Below, in pieces: positions 35,398 through 43,171 of a DNA stretch of 64,000 nt. This DNA comes from Longispora fulva (GTDB lineage: Bacteria; Actinomycetota; Actinomycetes; Mycobacteriales; Micromonosporaceae). How positions within the stretch are numbered: position 1 is the stretch's first letter; the number at the start of each line of letters is the position of its first letter. The position numbers and the translations under genes are program-made. The notes beneath the pieces are model-generated. The model ran no database searches. It was not told the origin of the DNA and worked only from the letters and a program-made list of their open reading frames with translations. The stretch covers positions 2,976,001-3,040,000 of the forward strand of contig NZ_JADOUF010000001.1 in NCBI RefSeq assembly GCF_015751905.1, given 5' to 3'.

Positions 35398-36716
35398 TGG
35401 CAGAAGACAACGGGCCCAGCCTCGACAGCCGCGGGCTGTTCGCCCAGCTGGCCAAGATGATCCGCGCCGACGACCCGCAGCAGCTGCGCAACAACGCCGA
35501 CGCCTGGCTGACCCTGTCGCGCGGCCTGCACGAGCGCGCCTCGACTGTGCGCCGCGAGGCCGACGAGCTGGCCCGGATCTGGCCGGACGCGACCGGTTCG
35601 ACGATCGCGTCGGCCCTGCACAACCACGCTGCCAACCTCGAACGCGAAGCAGGCACGTACCAGCACAACCACGGAATGGTCACCAACGCCGCCGCCGCGC
35701 TCACCGAGGCCCAGACCAAACTCGACGCGATCGAGAACGACCCCAGCACCACAGAAGCCAAAGCCGCCGCGGCCCAGGACATCATCACAGCGCTCGACGG
35801 CGACTACCAGACCAGCCACTCCCGGATGCAGAGCCCACAACTGGGCACGGCGATTTACGGGAATGAGCGACCGGTCGCCGGCGGCGAACCCCATCCCGAC
35901 TGGACCAGCACCGATGCGGGCGAAACGCCTGGTCACGCAGCACCGGGCACTCCCGGAACACCACCAAGTCCGGGCGCGCCAGCGCCCTCGCCAGGTGAGC
36001 ACGGAACGACGCCCCGAGACGAACCGCCCATCGAGATACCACCAGGGATCCCGGAGCGACCCCCAGCCGGTGGCGGAGGTGGGCTGGCCGGCGGCGGTGG
36101 ACCGGGCGGTTTCGGCGGAGCGGTCACCAGCGGCGGGCCTTCGGGCCTTGGCGGCATCAACCTCGGTCCGAATGGCGGACCTGTGATGGGCGGCAGCTCG
36201 CCTGCGGACCCGCTGGGGCCCTCCGGGTTCGGAGCTGGTAGAGGGCCAGGTCCCGGGGTTCCGTTCGGCACGAGCGCAGGTGCCGGGCGATCTGGTGGCA
36301 GCGGTCCGGGGATGCCAGGCGTCCCCGGTGCCGGACAGGGCGCTGGAAACTCGCGGAGCCGTCGCCGTTCCAGCCGTGCGGTCGGCGACTGGTTGGCCGT
36401 CGACAACCACGCCGCACCGGCCGTGCTCGGTGGACGCCGCCGAGCCAGCGACGACAACTCCCCCGAGGCCCACCGCTGGGAGGAGGCCGACCAGCCCTTC
36501 GGTCAAGACGAGGAACAGCCGTTCGACCTGCTCGGCATCACCACCGACGCCGGCCCGGGACCCGCCGACGACGTCTGGGAGTACATCGACGTCGACACCG
36601 CCGACGACGAACCAGACGAGGCCGGCCGGGACTGGCGCGACGGGCTCACCGACACCGAGCTGGCGGTGTGGTCGACAATGTCAGGTGTGCAACTCGCCCC
36701 CAGGTCCTCTCCGTGA
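35397..36716 (+). CDS. WXG-domain protein with Pro/Gly-rich linker
   Basis: 439 aa from ATG 35397. Residues about 25-145 form a long WXG/PPE-like helical domain: ADAWLTLSRGLHERASTVRR, ADELARIWPDATGSTIASAL and AANLEREAGTYQHNHG. Residues about 160-320 are Pro/Gly-rich low complexity. The acidic C-terminal tail has DVWEYIDVDTADDEPDEAGR and WRDGLTDTELAVWS. This matches type VII secretion-associated proteins of Pseudonocardiales and Streptomyces. It overlaps the mycosin gene by GTGA (36713-36716). Confidence 0.75.
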   Translation: MAEDNGPSLDSRGLFAQLAKMIRADDPQQLRNNADAWLTLSRGLHERASTVRREADELARIWPDATGSTIASALHNHAANLEREAGTYQHNHGMVTNAAAALTEAQTKLDAIENDPSTTEAKAAAAQDIITALDGDYQTSHSRMQSPQLGTAIYGNERPVAGGEPHPDWTSTDAGETPGHAAPGTPGTPPSPGAPAPSPGEHGTTPRDEPPIEIPPGIPERPPAGGGGGLAGGGGPGGFGGAVTSGGPSGLGGINLGPNGGPVMGGSSPADPLGPSGFGAGRGPGPGVPFGTSAGAGRSGGSGPGMPGVPGAGQGAGNSRSRRRSSRAVGDWLAVDNHAAPAVLGGRRRASDDNSPEAHRWEEADQPFGQDEEQPFDLLGITTDAGPGPADDVWEYIDVDTADDEPDEAGRDWRDGLTDTELAVWSTMSGVQLAPRSSP

Positions 36717-37861
36717 CAGGTCGCCACCAGCGGCGGCTCGGGCGGGCGGTCGCGGGCAGCCTGGCCGCCTTGGTCATCCTGACCGCGACCCCGGCCTGGG
36801 CCGACGGCGTTCGTGACAAACAGTGGCACCTGCCCGTTCTCCACGCCGCCGAAGCGCAGGCAATCAGCCAGGGCGATGGCATCATCGTCGCGGTCATCGA
36901 CTCGGGAGTTGAGGCCACCCACCCGGATCTCGTCGGCAACGTGCTTCCAGGTGTGGACCTCACTGGCGGGACAGGTGACGGGAGCACCGACACCCACGGG
37001 CACGGCACCGCCATGGCTTCCGATATCGCCGGCCACGGGCACGGCGATGCCAGTGGTGTACTGGGGCTGGCTCCGAAGGCCAAGATCCTGCCCGTCCGGA
37101 TCGCCACCGGTGCAAGCGGCGGCGACCTCGGCACCGGCATGCACTGGGCCGTGGATCATGGTGCGAAGATCCTCAACGTATCCAGGACATCCGCTGACCT
37201 GTCCAGCGTGCGCGAGGCCACCGACTACGCGCTCGCCAAGGGGGCGATCGTCGTCGCGGGCACCGGCAATGAAGGTGCCACCGTCGGGGCCCCCGCGATG
37301 TATCCGGGCGTGATCGCCGTCAGCGGTCTGGACAAGGCCGGCGCACTGTGGGCCTCGTCGAACCGCGGGCGCGAAACCGTTCTGGCAGCACCAGCTGTCG
37401 ACATCACCTCGGCCCGAAACGGTAACCGATACGCAATGGCCGACGGCACCTCCGACGCCACCGCGCTCGTATCCGCCACCGCAGCCCTCATCTGGTCGCA
37501 GTACCGCCAGCTCGACGCCAACAACGTCATCAACCGCCTCATCAGCACCGCTGACGACAAGGGCGTGCCCGGCAGGGACGACCAGTACGGGTTCGGCGCC
37601 GTCAATCCCTACCGTGCCCTGACCGAGAACGTCCCCTCGGTGTCGACCAACCCGCTCGTCGCGCAGACATCGTCGAGCACTCCGAGTGCTGTGCCCGATC
37701 TGGGAACTCCGACGGGCAACCCAGCCGATGATTATGGTCCTTCGCGTGGAACCTACCTGGCGATCATCGGTGTGCCGATTGCCGTTGTGCTGGGGGTCTT
37801 GGGCGTGGTTGTAGCGGTGTTCGTGCGCCGTCGCCGACGAGCCGCGAGAGCCCAATCCTGA
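36713..37861 (+). CDS. mycP: type VII secretion-associated serine protease mycosin
   Basis: 382 aa from GTG 36713. It has a signal peptide (residues 1-30, cleavage after AWA), then the subtilisin triad Asp63 (VAVIDSGVEATHPDL), His97 (THGHGTAMASDIAG) and Ser247 (ADGTSDATALVS), with oxyanion Asn186 (GTGNEG). A C-terminal membrane helix (YLAIIGVPIAVVLGVLGVVV) and basic tail complete the mycosin architecture. In ESX systems MycP caps the secretion complex and cleaves substrates. No EccB, EccC, EccD or EccE gene is in this window, so the channel must be encoded elsewhere if it exists. Confidence 0.92.
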   Translation: MTGRHQRRLGRAVAGSLAALVILTATPAWADGVRDKQWHLPVLHAAEAQAISQGDGIIVAVIDSGVEATHPDLVGNVLPGVDLTGGTGDGSTDTHGHGTAMASDIAGHGHGDASGVLGLAPKAKILPVRIATGASGGDLGTGMHWAVDHGAKILNVSRTSADLSSVREATDYALAKGAIVVAGTGNEGATVGAPAMYPGVIAVSGLDKAGALWASSNRGRETVLAAPAVDITSARNGNRYAMADGTSDATALVSATAALIWSQYRQLDANNVINRLISTADDKGVPGRDDQYGFGAVNPYRALTENVPSVSTNPLVAQTSSSTPSAVPDLGTPTGNPADDYGPSRGTYLAIIGVPIAVVLGVLGVVVAVFVRRRRRAARAQS

Positions 37862-37882
37862 GCCGCCACCGGCGAGATGGAT

Positions 37883-38260
37883 TCATAAGGGCGAGGCCGT
37901 TCGAGCAAGAATCCAGCTGGGCTCTGGTCCTGGAACTGGCATGAGCTGGTAGCAGATTGCCGGATCAAGGTCTTCGTCGCAGAACAGCGTCGGGACCGTG
38001 ATGGCGTAGTTGCCCGTCCGGGCGAGCCGGTGCACCATTGCCTCGCTCAAGAGCCCGCCGGTGACCACCCAGCCGGTCCCGTCGTGGCGCAGCTCGAAGG
38101 AGCCCTGGGCGGTCATCCAGTTCTGGGGTACCAGTGTCCCGTCGGCGGCAAGGAGTTCGAGCCCAAAAGGCTGGCAGCCGCCGGTGGTTGGGTCCGGGCG
38201 CGTGGTGTCGAGGATGCCGATCACCGGTCCGACGCTCGTCGTCTCGGATGTGTCGCTCAT
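37883..38260 (-). CDS. conserved hypothetical protein
   Basis: 125 aa from ATG 38260, with AGAGAGGAAC upstream. It is beta-rich: VGPVIGILDTTRPDPTTGGC, then PFGLELLAADGTLVPQNWMT and GTGWVVTGGLLSEAMVHRLA. No domain is recognised and there is no signal peptide or membrane segment. It converges with the mycosin gene and lies 185 bp downstream of the phosphotransferase of the radical SAM operon, so it could be its last member. Confidence 0.55.
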   Translation of the reverse strand: MSDTSETTSVGPVIGILDTTRPDPTTGGCQPFGLELLAADGTLVPQNWMTAQGSFELRHDGTGWVVTGGLLSEAMVHRLARTGNYAITVPTLFCDEDLDPAICYQLMPVPGPEPSWILARTASPL

Positions 38261-38389
38261 GTTCCTCTCTTCGTCGGCGGTAGGTCGAGGCAGCTAATTG
38301 CATGGTGCTGCGCAAAATTGCAGGGTTGAGAAGCCCGGCATGGCGGACAGCCCTCCGGCCATGGCGCGAAGGGTTGGTTGATTAAGAGG

Positions 38390-39205
38390 TCAACTGGTTG
38401 CGATGCCTCGCCACTGGGCCCAGTCGCGGACGACGGCAACCATGCACTGCTTCCAGTCCGCCGGATCATTGGCGGCGATCTCGTCCCACTGGCGGACGCT
38501 TGCGGCGGCGAACGCGTCCAGCGCCCGGTCCGGAGCCGCTTTCCACGCGGGAATCTGTGCAGCGATAGCCTCAGCCTGTTCGGGTGTATGCCCAGCTTCC
38601 AGGAGTCGGAGCACGAAGCAGGCGGGGTCGATCCAGGCCGCGCCTCGGGTGGGCCAGGCCCAGTCGATGATCCAGGCAGCGTCGTCAGTGCCTATCAGGA
38701 TGTTGACCGGGTTGAAGTCGGTGTGCAGGAGCGTGTCGCCCTCGAACAGCGCGAGATCGTCGGGGTCGGCGGCGTAGCTGGCCCAGCGCTGGGGCGCGTG
38801 CTTGAGCTCGGGCAGCTCCGGGCACGGCAGCCCGCCTAGGGTGTTCATGACCTCGATGACGCCGGGTAGGTCCGCCGAGCCGGGCGTGTAGTCGGCGTGG
38901 CGGCCCTGGACGTACTCGAAGCCGAGGAGGTCCCAGCCGTCGACGTCGACCTGCCACAGCATCCGGGGAGACACCTGCAGCACGTACGGGTTGATGGCTG
39001 CTTCTCGTCGCTGGGTGATGACGCCGCGGTGGTCCAGGCGCAGGCCCTTGACGAAGATCGTGTCCCCGGATTCCAGGGTCAGGAATGCCGCGATCTGGGA
39101 GTTGAGACCTTCGGCTGCGGTGGTGCCACTGGTCACGGGCCCGGTGCGGGCGGTGATCGCGTCGCGGACGCTGCCGGGTAGGTCGGTCCAGTCGGTGCGC
39201 TGCAT
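38390..39205 (-). CDS. aminoglycoside phosphotransferase-family kinase-like protein
   Basis: 271 aa from ATG 39205 (GAGGGAACC upstream). APH-fold motifs: GDTIFVKGLRLDHRGVITQR (nucleotide-binding Lys), the catalytic loop DTLLHTDFNPVNILIGTDDA, and the metal motif AWIIDWAWPTRGAAWIDPAC. It follows the precursor peptide gene, separated by a perfect hairpin. Actinobacterial RiPP loci often include such kinases, but whether it phosphorylates the peptide, confers immunity or acts on something else is unknown. Confidence 0.88.
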   Translation of the reverse strand: MQRTDWTDLPGSVRDAITARTGPVTSGTTAAEGLNSQIAAFLTLESGDTIFVKGLRLDHRGVITQRREAAINPYVLQVSPRMLWQVDVDGWDLLGFEYVQGRHADYTPGSADLPGVIEVMNTLGGLPCPELPELKHAPQRWASYAADPDDLALFEGDTLLHTDFNPVNILIGTDDAAWIIDWAWPTRGAAWIDPACFVLRLLEAGHTPEQAEAIAAQIPAWKAAPDRALDAFAAASVRQWDEIAANDPADWKQCMVAVVRDWAQWRGIATS

Positions 39206-39269
39206 GGTTCCCTCGTGGGTCGTGGGCGGAGGGCCTTTGGGAAGGTTACCGATCGCCCCGTGGGTGGTG

Positions 39270-39301
39270 GTCGGGGCTGGTTGTGACACGCCAGCCCCGA
39301 C
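39270..39301 (-). terminator. hairpin between precursor peptide and phosphotransferase genes
   Basis: A perfect 11-bp stem pairs GTCGGGGCTGG (39270-39280) with CCAGCCCCGAC (39291-39301) around a 10-nt loop. It begins 12 bp after the precursor stop codon. This is a good place for a partial terminator or an mRNA-stabilising hairpin that would raise precursor expression over the kinase gene. Confidence 0.75.
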
Positions 39302-39312
39302 TCGAGGTTTGG

Positions 39313-39459
39313 TTAGTAGGGTGCGTCGTCGCCGGCGTTGCAGGAGCACATCGTCGACTCGACGAGCTCGTCGAGGTCTCCGATGAACTGGACGGTGTCG
39401 GCGTCGGTGCCCTCGGTCAGGCGGGTCGGTCCGAGTTCGAGCAGTGCGGTGGGTGACAT
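39313..39459 (-). CDS. putative RiPP precursor peptide (48 aa, C-terminal CSCNAGDDAPY)
   Basis: 48 aa from ATG 39459. The start has an excellent ribosome-binding site (GAGGAGGAA, overlapping the stop of the radical SAM gene). The leader is MSPTALLELGPTRLTEGTDA followed by DTVQFIGDLDELVEST. The tail is M-C-S-C-N-A-G-D-D-A-P-Y, with Cys38 and Cys40. An acidic helical leader, a short Cys-containing core and a position directly after a SPASM radical SAM enzyme together indicate a ribosomally made, modified peptide. The modification (thioether, C-C or epimerisation) cannot be told from sequence. The gene is too short for usual ORF callers. Confidence 0.8.
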   Translation of the reverse strand: MSPTALLELGPTRLTEGTDADTVQFIGDLDELVESTMCSCNAGDDAPY

Positions 39460-39474
39460 GAGCGTTCCTCCTCT

Positions 39475-40575
39475 TCAGTGTTGGCAGAACATGTTGAGCG
39501 GGGCCTTGGCCTGCCGGTAGAGCTTCACCAGGGGCGGGCAGGTCCCGCAGGTCCCCTGCAAGGTGCACCCGGTGCAGGCGCCCTGCCGGAGCATGAGGCC
39601 GTCGGCGATCCCGCCGAGGCGACGTAGTCCCTCCAGGCCCTCGTCCATGAGGTGGATCTGGGGGTCGCGGCCGACCTTGCAGATCGAGGCGCGGCCGTGG
39701 GGGTCGACGTGGAAGAAGGTGTGTCCGGCGTTGCAGCCGGTGAAGGGCCTTCGGGCGCGCAGGTACTTCTGCGACTGGGCGGGGATGGATTCCGGGCCGC
39801 CGTAGATCGTCGGGGACATGTTCGCGTACACCTGATGCGGGCTGTCATACCGCCCAGCCAGCGCTTCCATCGCCTCGACCTCGTGGGCGTTGGCGTCGCA
39901 CACGATGACGTTCAACCGCAGCGGCAGCCCGGCCGCGTGCGCCGCGTCGAGTCCGGCGATGAACTTCCGGAACGTGCCCTTGCGACGCGTCACAGCGTCG
40001 TAGGTGGCCTCGGTCGCCCCGTACACCGACACCGTGATCCGGTACGGGCGCATCGTGGTCAGCAGTTCCAAGATCTTCGGGCTCGACAGCCGTGACCCGT
40101 TGGTGCTGATGCTGATCATCATCCCCAGCTGGTAGGCCAGGGTGTACACCTCGGGGAAGAACTGGTCGATCGTCGGCTCACCGCCGGTGAGCTGCACCCA
40201 CAGCACCCCCGCGTCACGCAGGATGTGCAGGAGCCGCTGGCGGCCCTCCAGGTCCAGGCCCTCGAAGCGCTTCTCCCCGAGGTAGCAGAAGTCGCAGCCG
40301 AAGTTGCAGCCCAGGTTCAACTCGTAGGACGCCCGGCTGTAGCCGAAATCGGACGGCTCACGCACCAGCACGGCCTCGGCCGCCGGCTGGGTCGCGATGT
40401 CCAGCCTCCAGCCGGTCTGGGCAGCCTCCCCGAGCCAGCGCGGGACCAACTCACCCTCAGCGGTGGCACGTTGGATCTCCGCGAACCGTTGGCGGCCGAT
40501 CTTGATTCCGTTGGAGTGGCCGGGGCGGACCAGGAGGAAGTCGTCCAGAAACTTCGCGGCGATGATCTGGTGCAT
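39475..40575 (-). CDS. radical SAM/SPASM peptide maturase
   Basis: 366 aa from ATG 40575 (GAGGAG upstream). The radical SAM cluster motif CxxxCxxC is Cys90, Cys94, Cys97 (LGCNFGCDFCYLG), with the SAM-binding GGEP at 131-134. The C-terminal part has seven further Cys at 281, 299, 334, 337, 343, 346 and 364 (TGCNAGH, ASICKVG, CTGCTLQGTCGTCPP, FCQH), the pattern of a SPASM domain with auxiliary iron-sulfur clusters. Such enzymes modify ribosomal peptides. The candidate substrate is encoded 15 bp downstream. No RiPP-recognition element is evident in the first 80 residues, though a winged-helix fold there is not excluded. Confidence 0.93.
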   Translation of the reverse strand: MHQIIAAKFLDDFLLVRPGHSNGIKIGRQRFAEIQRATAEGELVPRWLGEAAQTGWRLDIATQPAAEAVLVREPSDFGYSRASYELNLGCNFGCDFCYLGEKRFEGLDLEGRQRLLHILRDAGVLWVQLTGGEPTIDQFFPEVYTLAYQLGMMISISTNGSRLSSPKILELLTTMRPYRITVSVYGATEATYDAVTRRKGTFRKFIAGLDAAHAAGLPLRLNVIVCDANAHEVEAMEALAGRYDSPHQVYANMSPTIYGGPESIPAQSQKYLRARRPFTGCNAGHTFFHVDPHGRASICKVGRDPQIHLMDEGLEGLRRLGGIADGLMLRQGACTGCTLQGTCGTCPPLVKLYRQAKAPLNMFCQH

Positions 40576-40583
40576 GGGGCTCC

Positions 40584-40931
40584 TCACGTCAGGCTCCACA
40601 GCTCCCACCGGGGCGTCTTCTTCCCGGCGGTCGCGTCGGCGCGGATCTCGTAGGTGCAGTCGGAGTTGAGCCAGCACTCGCCGCGCTCGGTCGGCAGCGA
40701 GGCGATGGACCGGTCCTTGCGGGTGATCTTGTGCCGTCGGTCCTGCGGGTCGACGGCGAACCAGTCGCCGTCCTCGGCAGCCAGGTTGTAGGAGGTTCCG
40801 GGTACCAGCCAGAACCGGCGTGCGCCGTCCGGGCCGGCGGCTTCGAGGCTGATGACGCAGGCTGAGCCCCATTCGGGGTCGTACCAGGTGTCGAGTGCGG
40901 CGATGCGGATCGCCGTGTCGGCGGTGGTCAT
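40584..40931 (-). CDS. small protein of the radical SAM operon, paralogue A
   Basis: 115 aa from ATG 40931. Beta-rich with GARRFWLVPGTSYNLAAEDG, DWFAVDPQDRRHKITRKDRS and CTYEIRADA. Eight bp separate its stop from the radical SAM start, so it is in the same operon. It is similar in layout to the next upstream product (a shared F-W-L-x-P-x-x-x-Y-x-L block and a G-x-x-W/F-x-V strand). Function unknown. A peptide-binding accessory role is a guess from its position. Confidence 0.75.
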   Translation of the reverse strand: MTTADTAIRIAALDTWYDPEWGSACVISLEAAGPDGARRFWLVPGTSYNLAAEDGDWFAVDPQDRRHKITRKDRSIASLPTERGECWLNSDCTYEIRADATAGKKTPRWELWSLT

Positions 40932-40956
40932 GCTGCGGTCCTTGTCGTGTTGAGGT

Positions 40957-41319
40957 TCAGCCGATGAGCCAGGCATCCCAGCCGGCGGCGCCGTGCTGGA
41001 GGAAGTACACAGAGCCGTAGTCCAGCGGCAGCTGTTCGCCGGTCGAGGTCGGCAGTGCCAGGGGCGATGGGCTGCGGGCGGTGAGGTAGTAGATCCGCTC
41101 GGCCATGAGCCAGTCAGAGGAGCGGACCTCCCAGCCCAGCCCGTTGAACACCAACCGGTAGGTCTCCCACGGGGCCAGCCAGAACGCAACGATCTCGCTG
41201 CTCGTAGCGCTTTCCACGCGCAGTCCCGGCAGCTGGTGTCGACACCGACCGGTGCTGCTAGGCGCCTCGGTGGCCAGGGTCGCGAGCAGGATGCAGCCCG
41301 CCATCGGCGGCGCGGTCAC
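40957..41319 (-). CDS. small protein of the radical SAM operon, paralogue B
   Basis: 120 aa, GTG start at 41319 overlapping the upstream stop (GTGA, 41316-41319). It has VAFWLAPWETYRLVFNGLGW, EVRSSDWLMAERIYYLT and GSVYFLQHGAAGWDAWLIG. The FWLAPWETYRL segment aligns with FWLVPGTSYNL of the neighbouring product, so the pair probably arose by duplication. No known domain is recognised. Confidence 0.75.
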   Translation of the reverse strand: MTAPPMAGCILLATLATEAPSSTGRCRHQLPGLRVESATSSEIVAFWLAPWETYRLVFNGLGWEVRSSDWLMAERIYYLTARSPSPLALPTSTGEQLPLDYGSVYFLQHGAAGWDAWLIG

Positions 41320-41564
41320 TTTCGGTTCCCGGTGGCCGGGGGCTTGAGGCCCGCGAAGTTGACGAACACCCGGCGCCTGGCCGTGGCGTCACCCCGGTCG
41401 TCCAGCACGTAACCCTCCAGGTAGCCCCAGCCACCGACCGAGGACTTGGCAATGACGGCGACGACGCGCACCAGGAGAGGCCGCCCGAACTGGGGGCTGG
41501 CGGCCTTGGTCAGCCGGACCACATCTCCGGCCTGGAGTGGCTGGCTGAGGATCGTTGAGCTCAT
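41316..41564 (-). CDS. small beta-rich protein, first gene of the radical SAM operon
   Basis: 82 aa from ATG 41564. Sequence such as LQAGDVVRLTKAASPQFGRP, then LVRVVAVIAKSSVGGWGYLE and GYVLDDRG, resembles a small SH3/KOW-like barrel. It may bind nucleic acid or peptide. It overlaps paralogue B by 4 bp. It is divergent from the XRE regulator at 41810 with 245 bp between starts. Confidence 0.65.
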   Translation of the reverse strand: MSSTILSQPLQAGDVVRLTKAASPQFGRPLLVRVVAVIAKSSVGGWGYLEGYVLDDRGDATARRRVFVNFAGLKPPATGNRK

Positions 41565-41809
41565 CGCGGATCACATCCATCGCGTCGTCGGGCTGAACGG
41601 GAGCCCTCCTGGCTCGCGTCGGGCGGTACGCTGAGTCACCGACCGACCACCACGAGAGGTGCGTCTATAGGTAACTCCCCCGGCTGCCGACGAGGCCAGC
41701 ATGACGTTGTTGTCTTCGTGTTGTCTCTGCACGTCAGACGGCGTTCGACAGTCGTTGTCATGGGCGGATGGCGATACAGTCGCTCTAGGACAGAGAGGTC
41801 CCCAAACAG
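41565..41809. promoter_or_regulatory. divergent control region of the radical SAM operon and XRE regulator
   Basis: No gene is found in this 245 bp. Three direct copies of GTTGTC lie at 41709-41714, 41720-41725 and 41754-41759. The first two are 11 bp apart, about one helical turn, which could suit a repeated operator. The XRE gene product is the obvious candidate ligand. No confident sigma-70 promoter was assigned. Confidence 0.45.
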
Positions 41810-43162
41810 ATGACACGACGTCTTCTCAGCTCGCCGGACGCGCTCAGGCATCCCCTGAGCTACGTTCGTCATGAGCGGGGCTGGACGCTTCAGGATCTCG
41901 TCGATGTCATCGCCTGGCGGGTCGGGAACATGGCCGCCCGCCGCGAGAAGGCTTGGAAGTGGGAGAACTGGGGAGTCGTACCCGATGTCGAGACGCAACT
42001 CGCCCTCGCCCGCGAACTGGGGGTACAGCCCGAGCTGGTTCAGGCACTCGGGTGGCCGAGCTGGCTGCCCGTCGGCGACCAGATCACCCAGGACACGCCG
42101 TGGTCAGCCGACGGAGCCTTCGCCCAGCTCGACGCCACCGCTGGGTCGGCGATGGTAGACCGCCGCGGCTTCCTGATCATGGGAACCGGCATCGCCACCC
42201 GCCTGGCCGACGACTGGCTCAACATCGACAGCCAGCAGCTCGTCTCCGTGCTCCGCGGCGGCCGAGTCGACGCCGGCCTGGTCGCCTGCTTCGAGCAGCG
42301 CCTCCCCCAGCTCCGCAAGATCGAGGCCGCCATCGGCGGGGGCAACATCCGCAGCGTCGTCGACACCGAGCTGCGCCTCGTCACCGATCTGATCGCCCAT
42401 GGCTCCTACACCGCTGACATCGCCCAACGGCTGTTCACCGTCGCCGGCGAGCTCGGCTGTGTCGCCGGCTGGACCAGTTTTGACGCTGGCTGGCACGCGG
42501 CGGCCGAGCGGTACTGGGTCGCAGCCCTGCACGCAGCCCACACCGCCGGCGACCGAGGACTCGGGGCGAACGTGCTTAAGTGCATGAGCTTGCAGCGCGT
42601 CGACGCCGAACGGCCCACCGAGGCTCTCGGCATCGCCCGAGCCGGCCTTGAGGGCGCTCGCAACGCGCAGGGCCCGGTCGTGGCGATGCTGGCCGTCCGC
42701 CAGGCCCGAACCCACGCCATGCTCGGGGACGCCAGCGAGTGCGAGCAGCTACTCCTCCTCGCATCACAAGCGATGGAGCGTCCGGAGAACCGGCCGACGC
42801 CGCACTGGGCGGCGTACTTTGACCGCTCCGAGTACTGCGCCCAGGTCGCCGCCTGCTACCAGCAACTCGGCCGCCACCAGACCACGAACGAATGGCTCAC
42901 CCAGGCGCTCGCCCAGCAGCCCGAGGACCGCAACCGGGACCGCGCGACCTACCTCATCTGGCACGCTGATGCGGTGCTCAACCTCGGCGACGTCGAACAC
43001 GCCTGCGCCCTCGTCAGCCAAGCCGTGCCCGACATCGCCGTCGCTCGCTCGGCGCGCAACCAGAAGCGGCTCAACGACATCCACGCAAAGATTAAAATCC
43101 ACCGCAACGTACCGGCCGTCGACCTGCTCACCCAGCAGGTCCGCGAACTGGCCGCAGCCTAG
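41810..43162 (+). CDS. XRE-family regulator with TPR-like domain
   Basis: 450 aa from ATG 41810. The N-terminal HTH covers residues about 10-75 (LRHPLSYVRHERGWTLQDLV, then KWENWGVVPDVETQLALARE). A long helical TPR-like region runs from about 150 to the end, with HAAHTAGDRGLGANVLKCMS and AACYQQLGRHQTTNEWLTQA. This design is common in actinomycetes, where the TPR part often senses a peptide or small ligand. Being divergent from the RiPP-like operon makes it a likely regulator. The stop is 9 bp before the SDR gene. Confidence 0.9.
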   Translation: MTRRLLSSPDALRHPLSYVRHERGWTLQDLVDVIAWRVGNMAARREKAWKWENWGVVPDVETQLALARELGVQPELVQALGWPSWLPVGDQITQDTPWSADGAFAQLDATAGSAMVDRRGFLIMGTGIATRLADDWLNIDSQQLVSVLRGGRVDAGLVACFEQRLPQLRKIEAAIGGGNIRSVVDTELRLVTDLIAHGSYTADIAQRLFTVAGELGCVAGWTSFDAGWHAAAERYWVAALHAAHTAGDRGLGANVLKCMSLQRVDAERPTEALGIARAGLEGARNAQGPVVAMLAVRQARTHAMLGDASECEQLLLLASQAMERPENRPTPHWAAYFDRSEYCAQVAACYQQLGRHQTTNEWLTQALAQQPEDRNRDRATYLIWHADAVLNLGDVEHACALVSQAVPDIAVARSARNQKRLNDIHAKIKIHRNVPAVDLLTQQVRELAAA

Positions 43163-43171
43163 GGAGCACGC

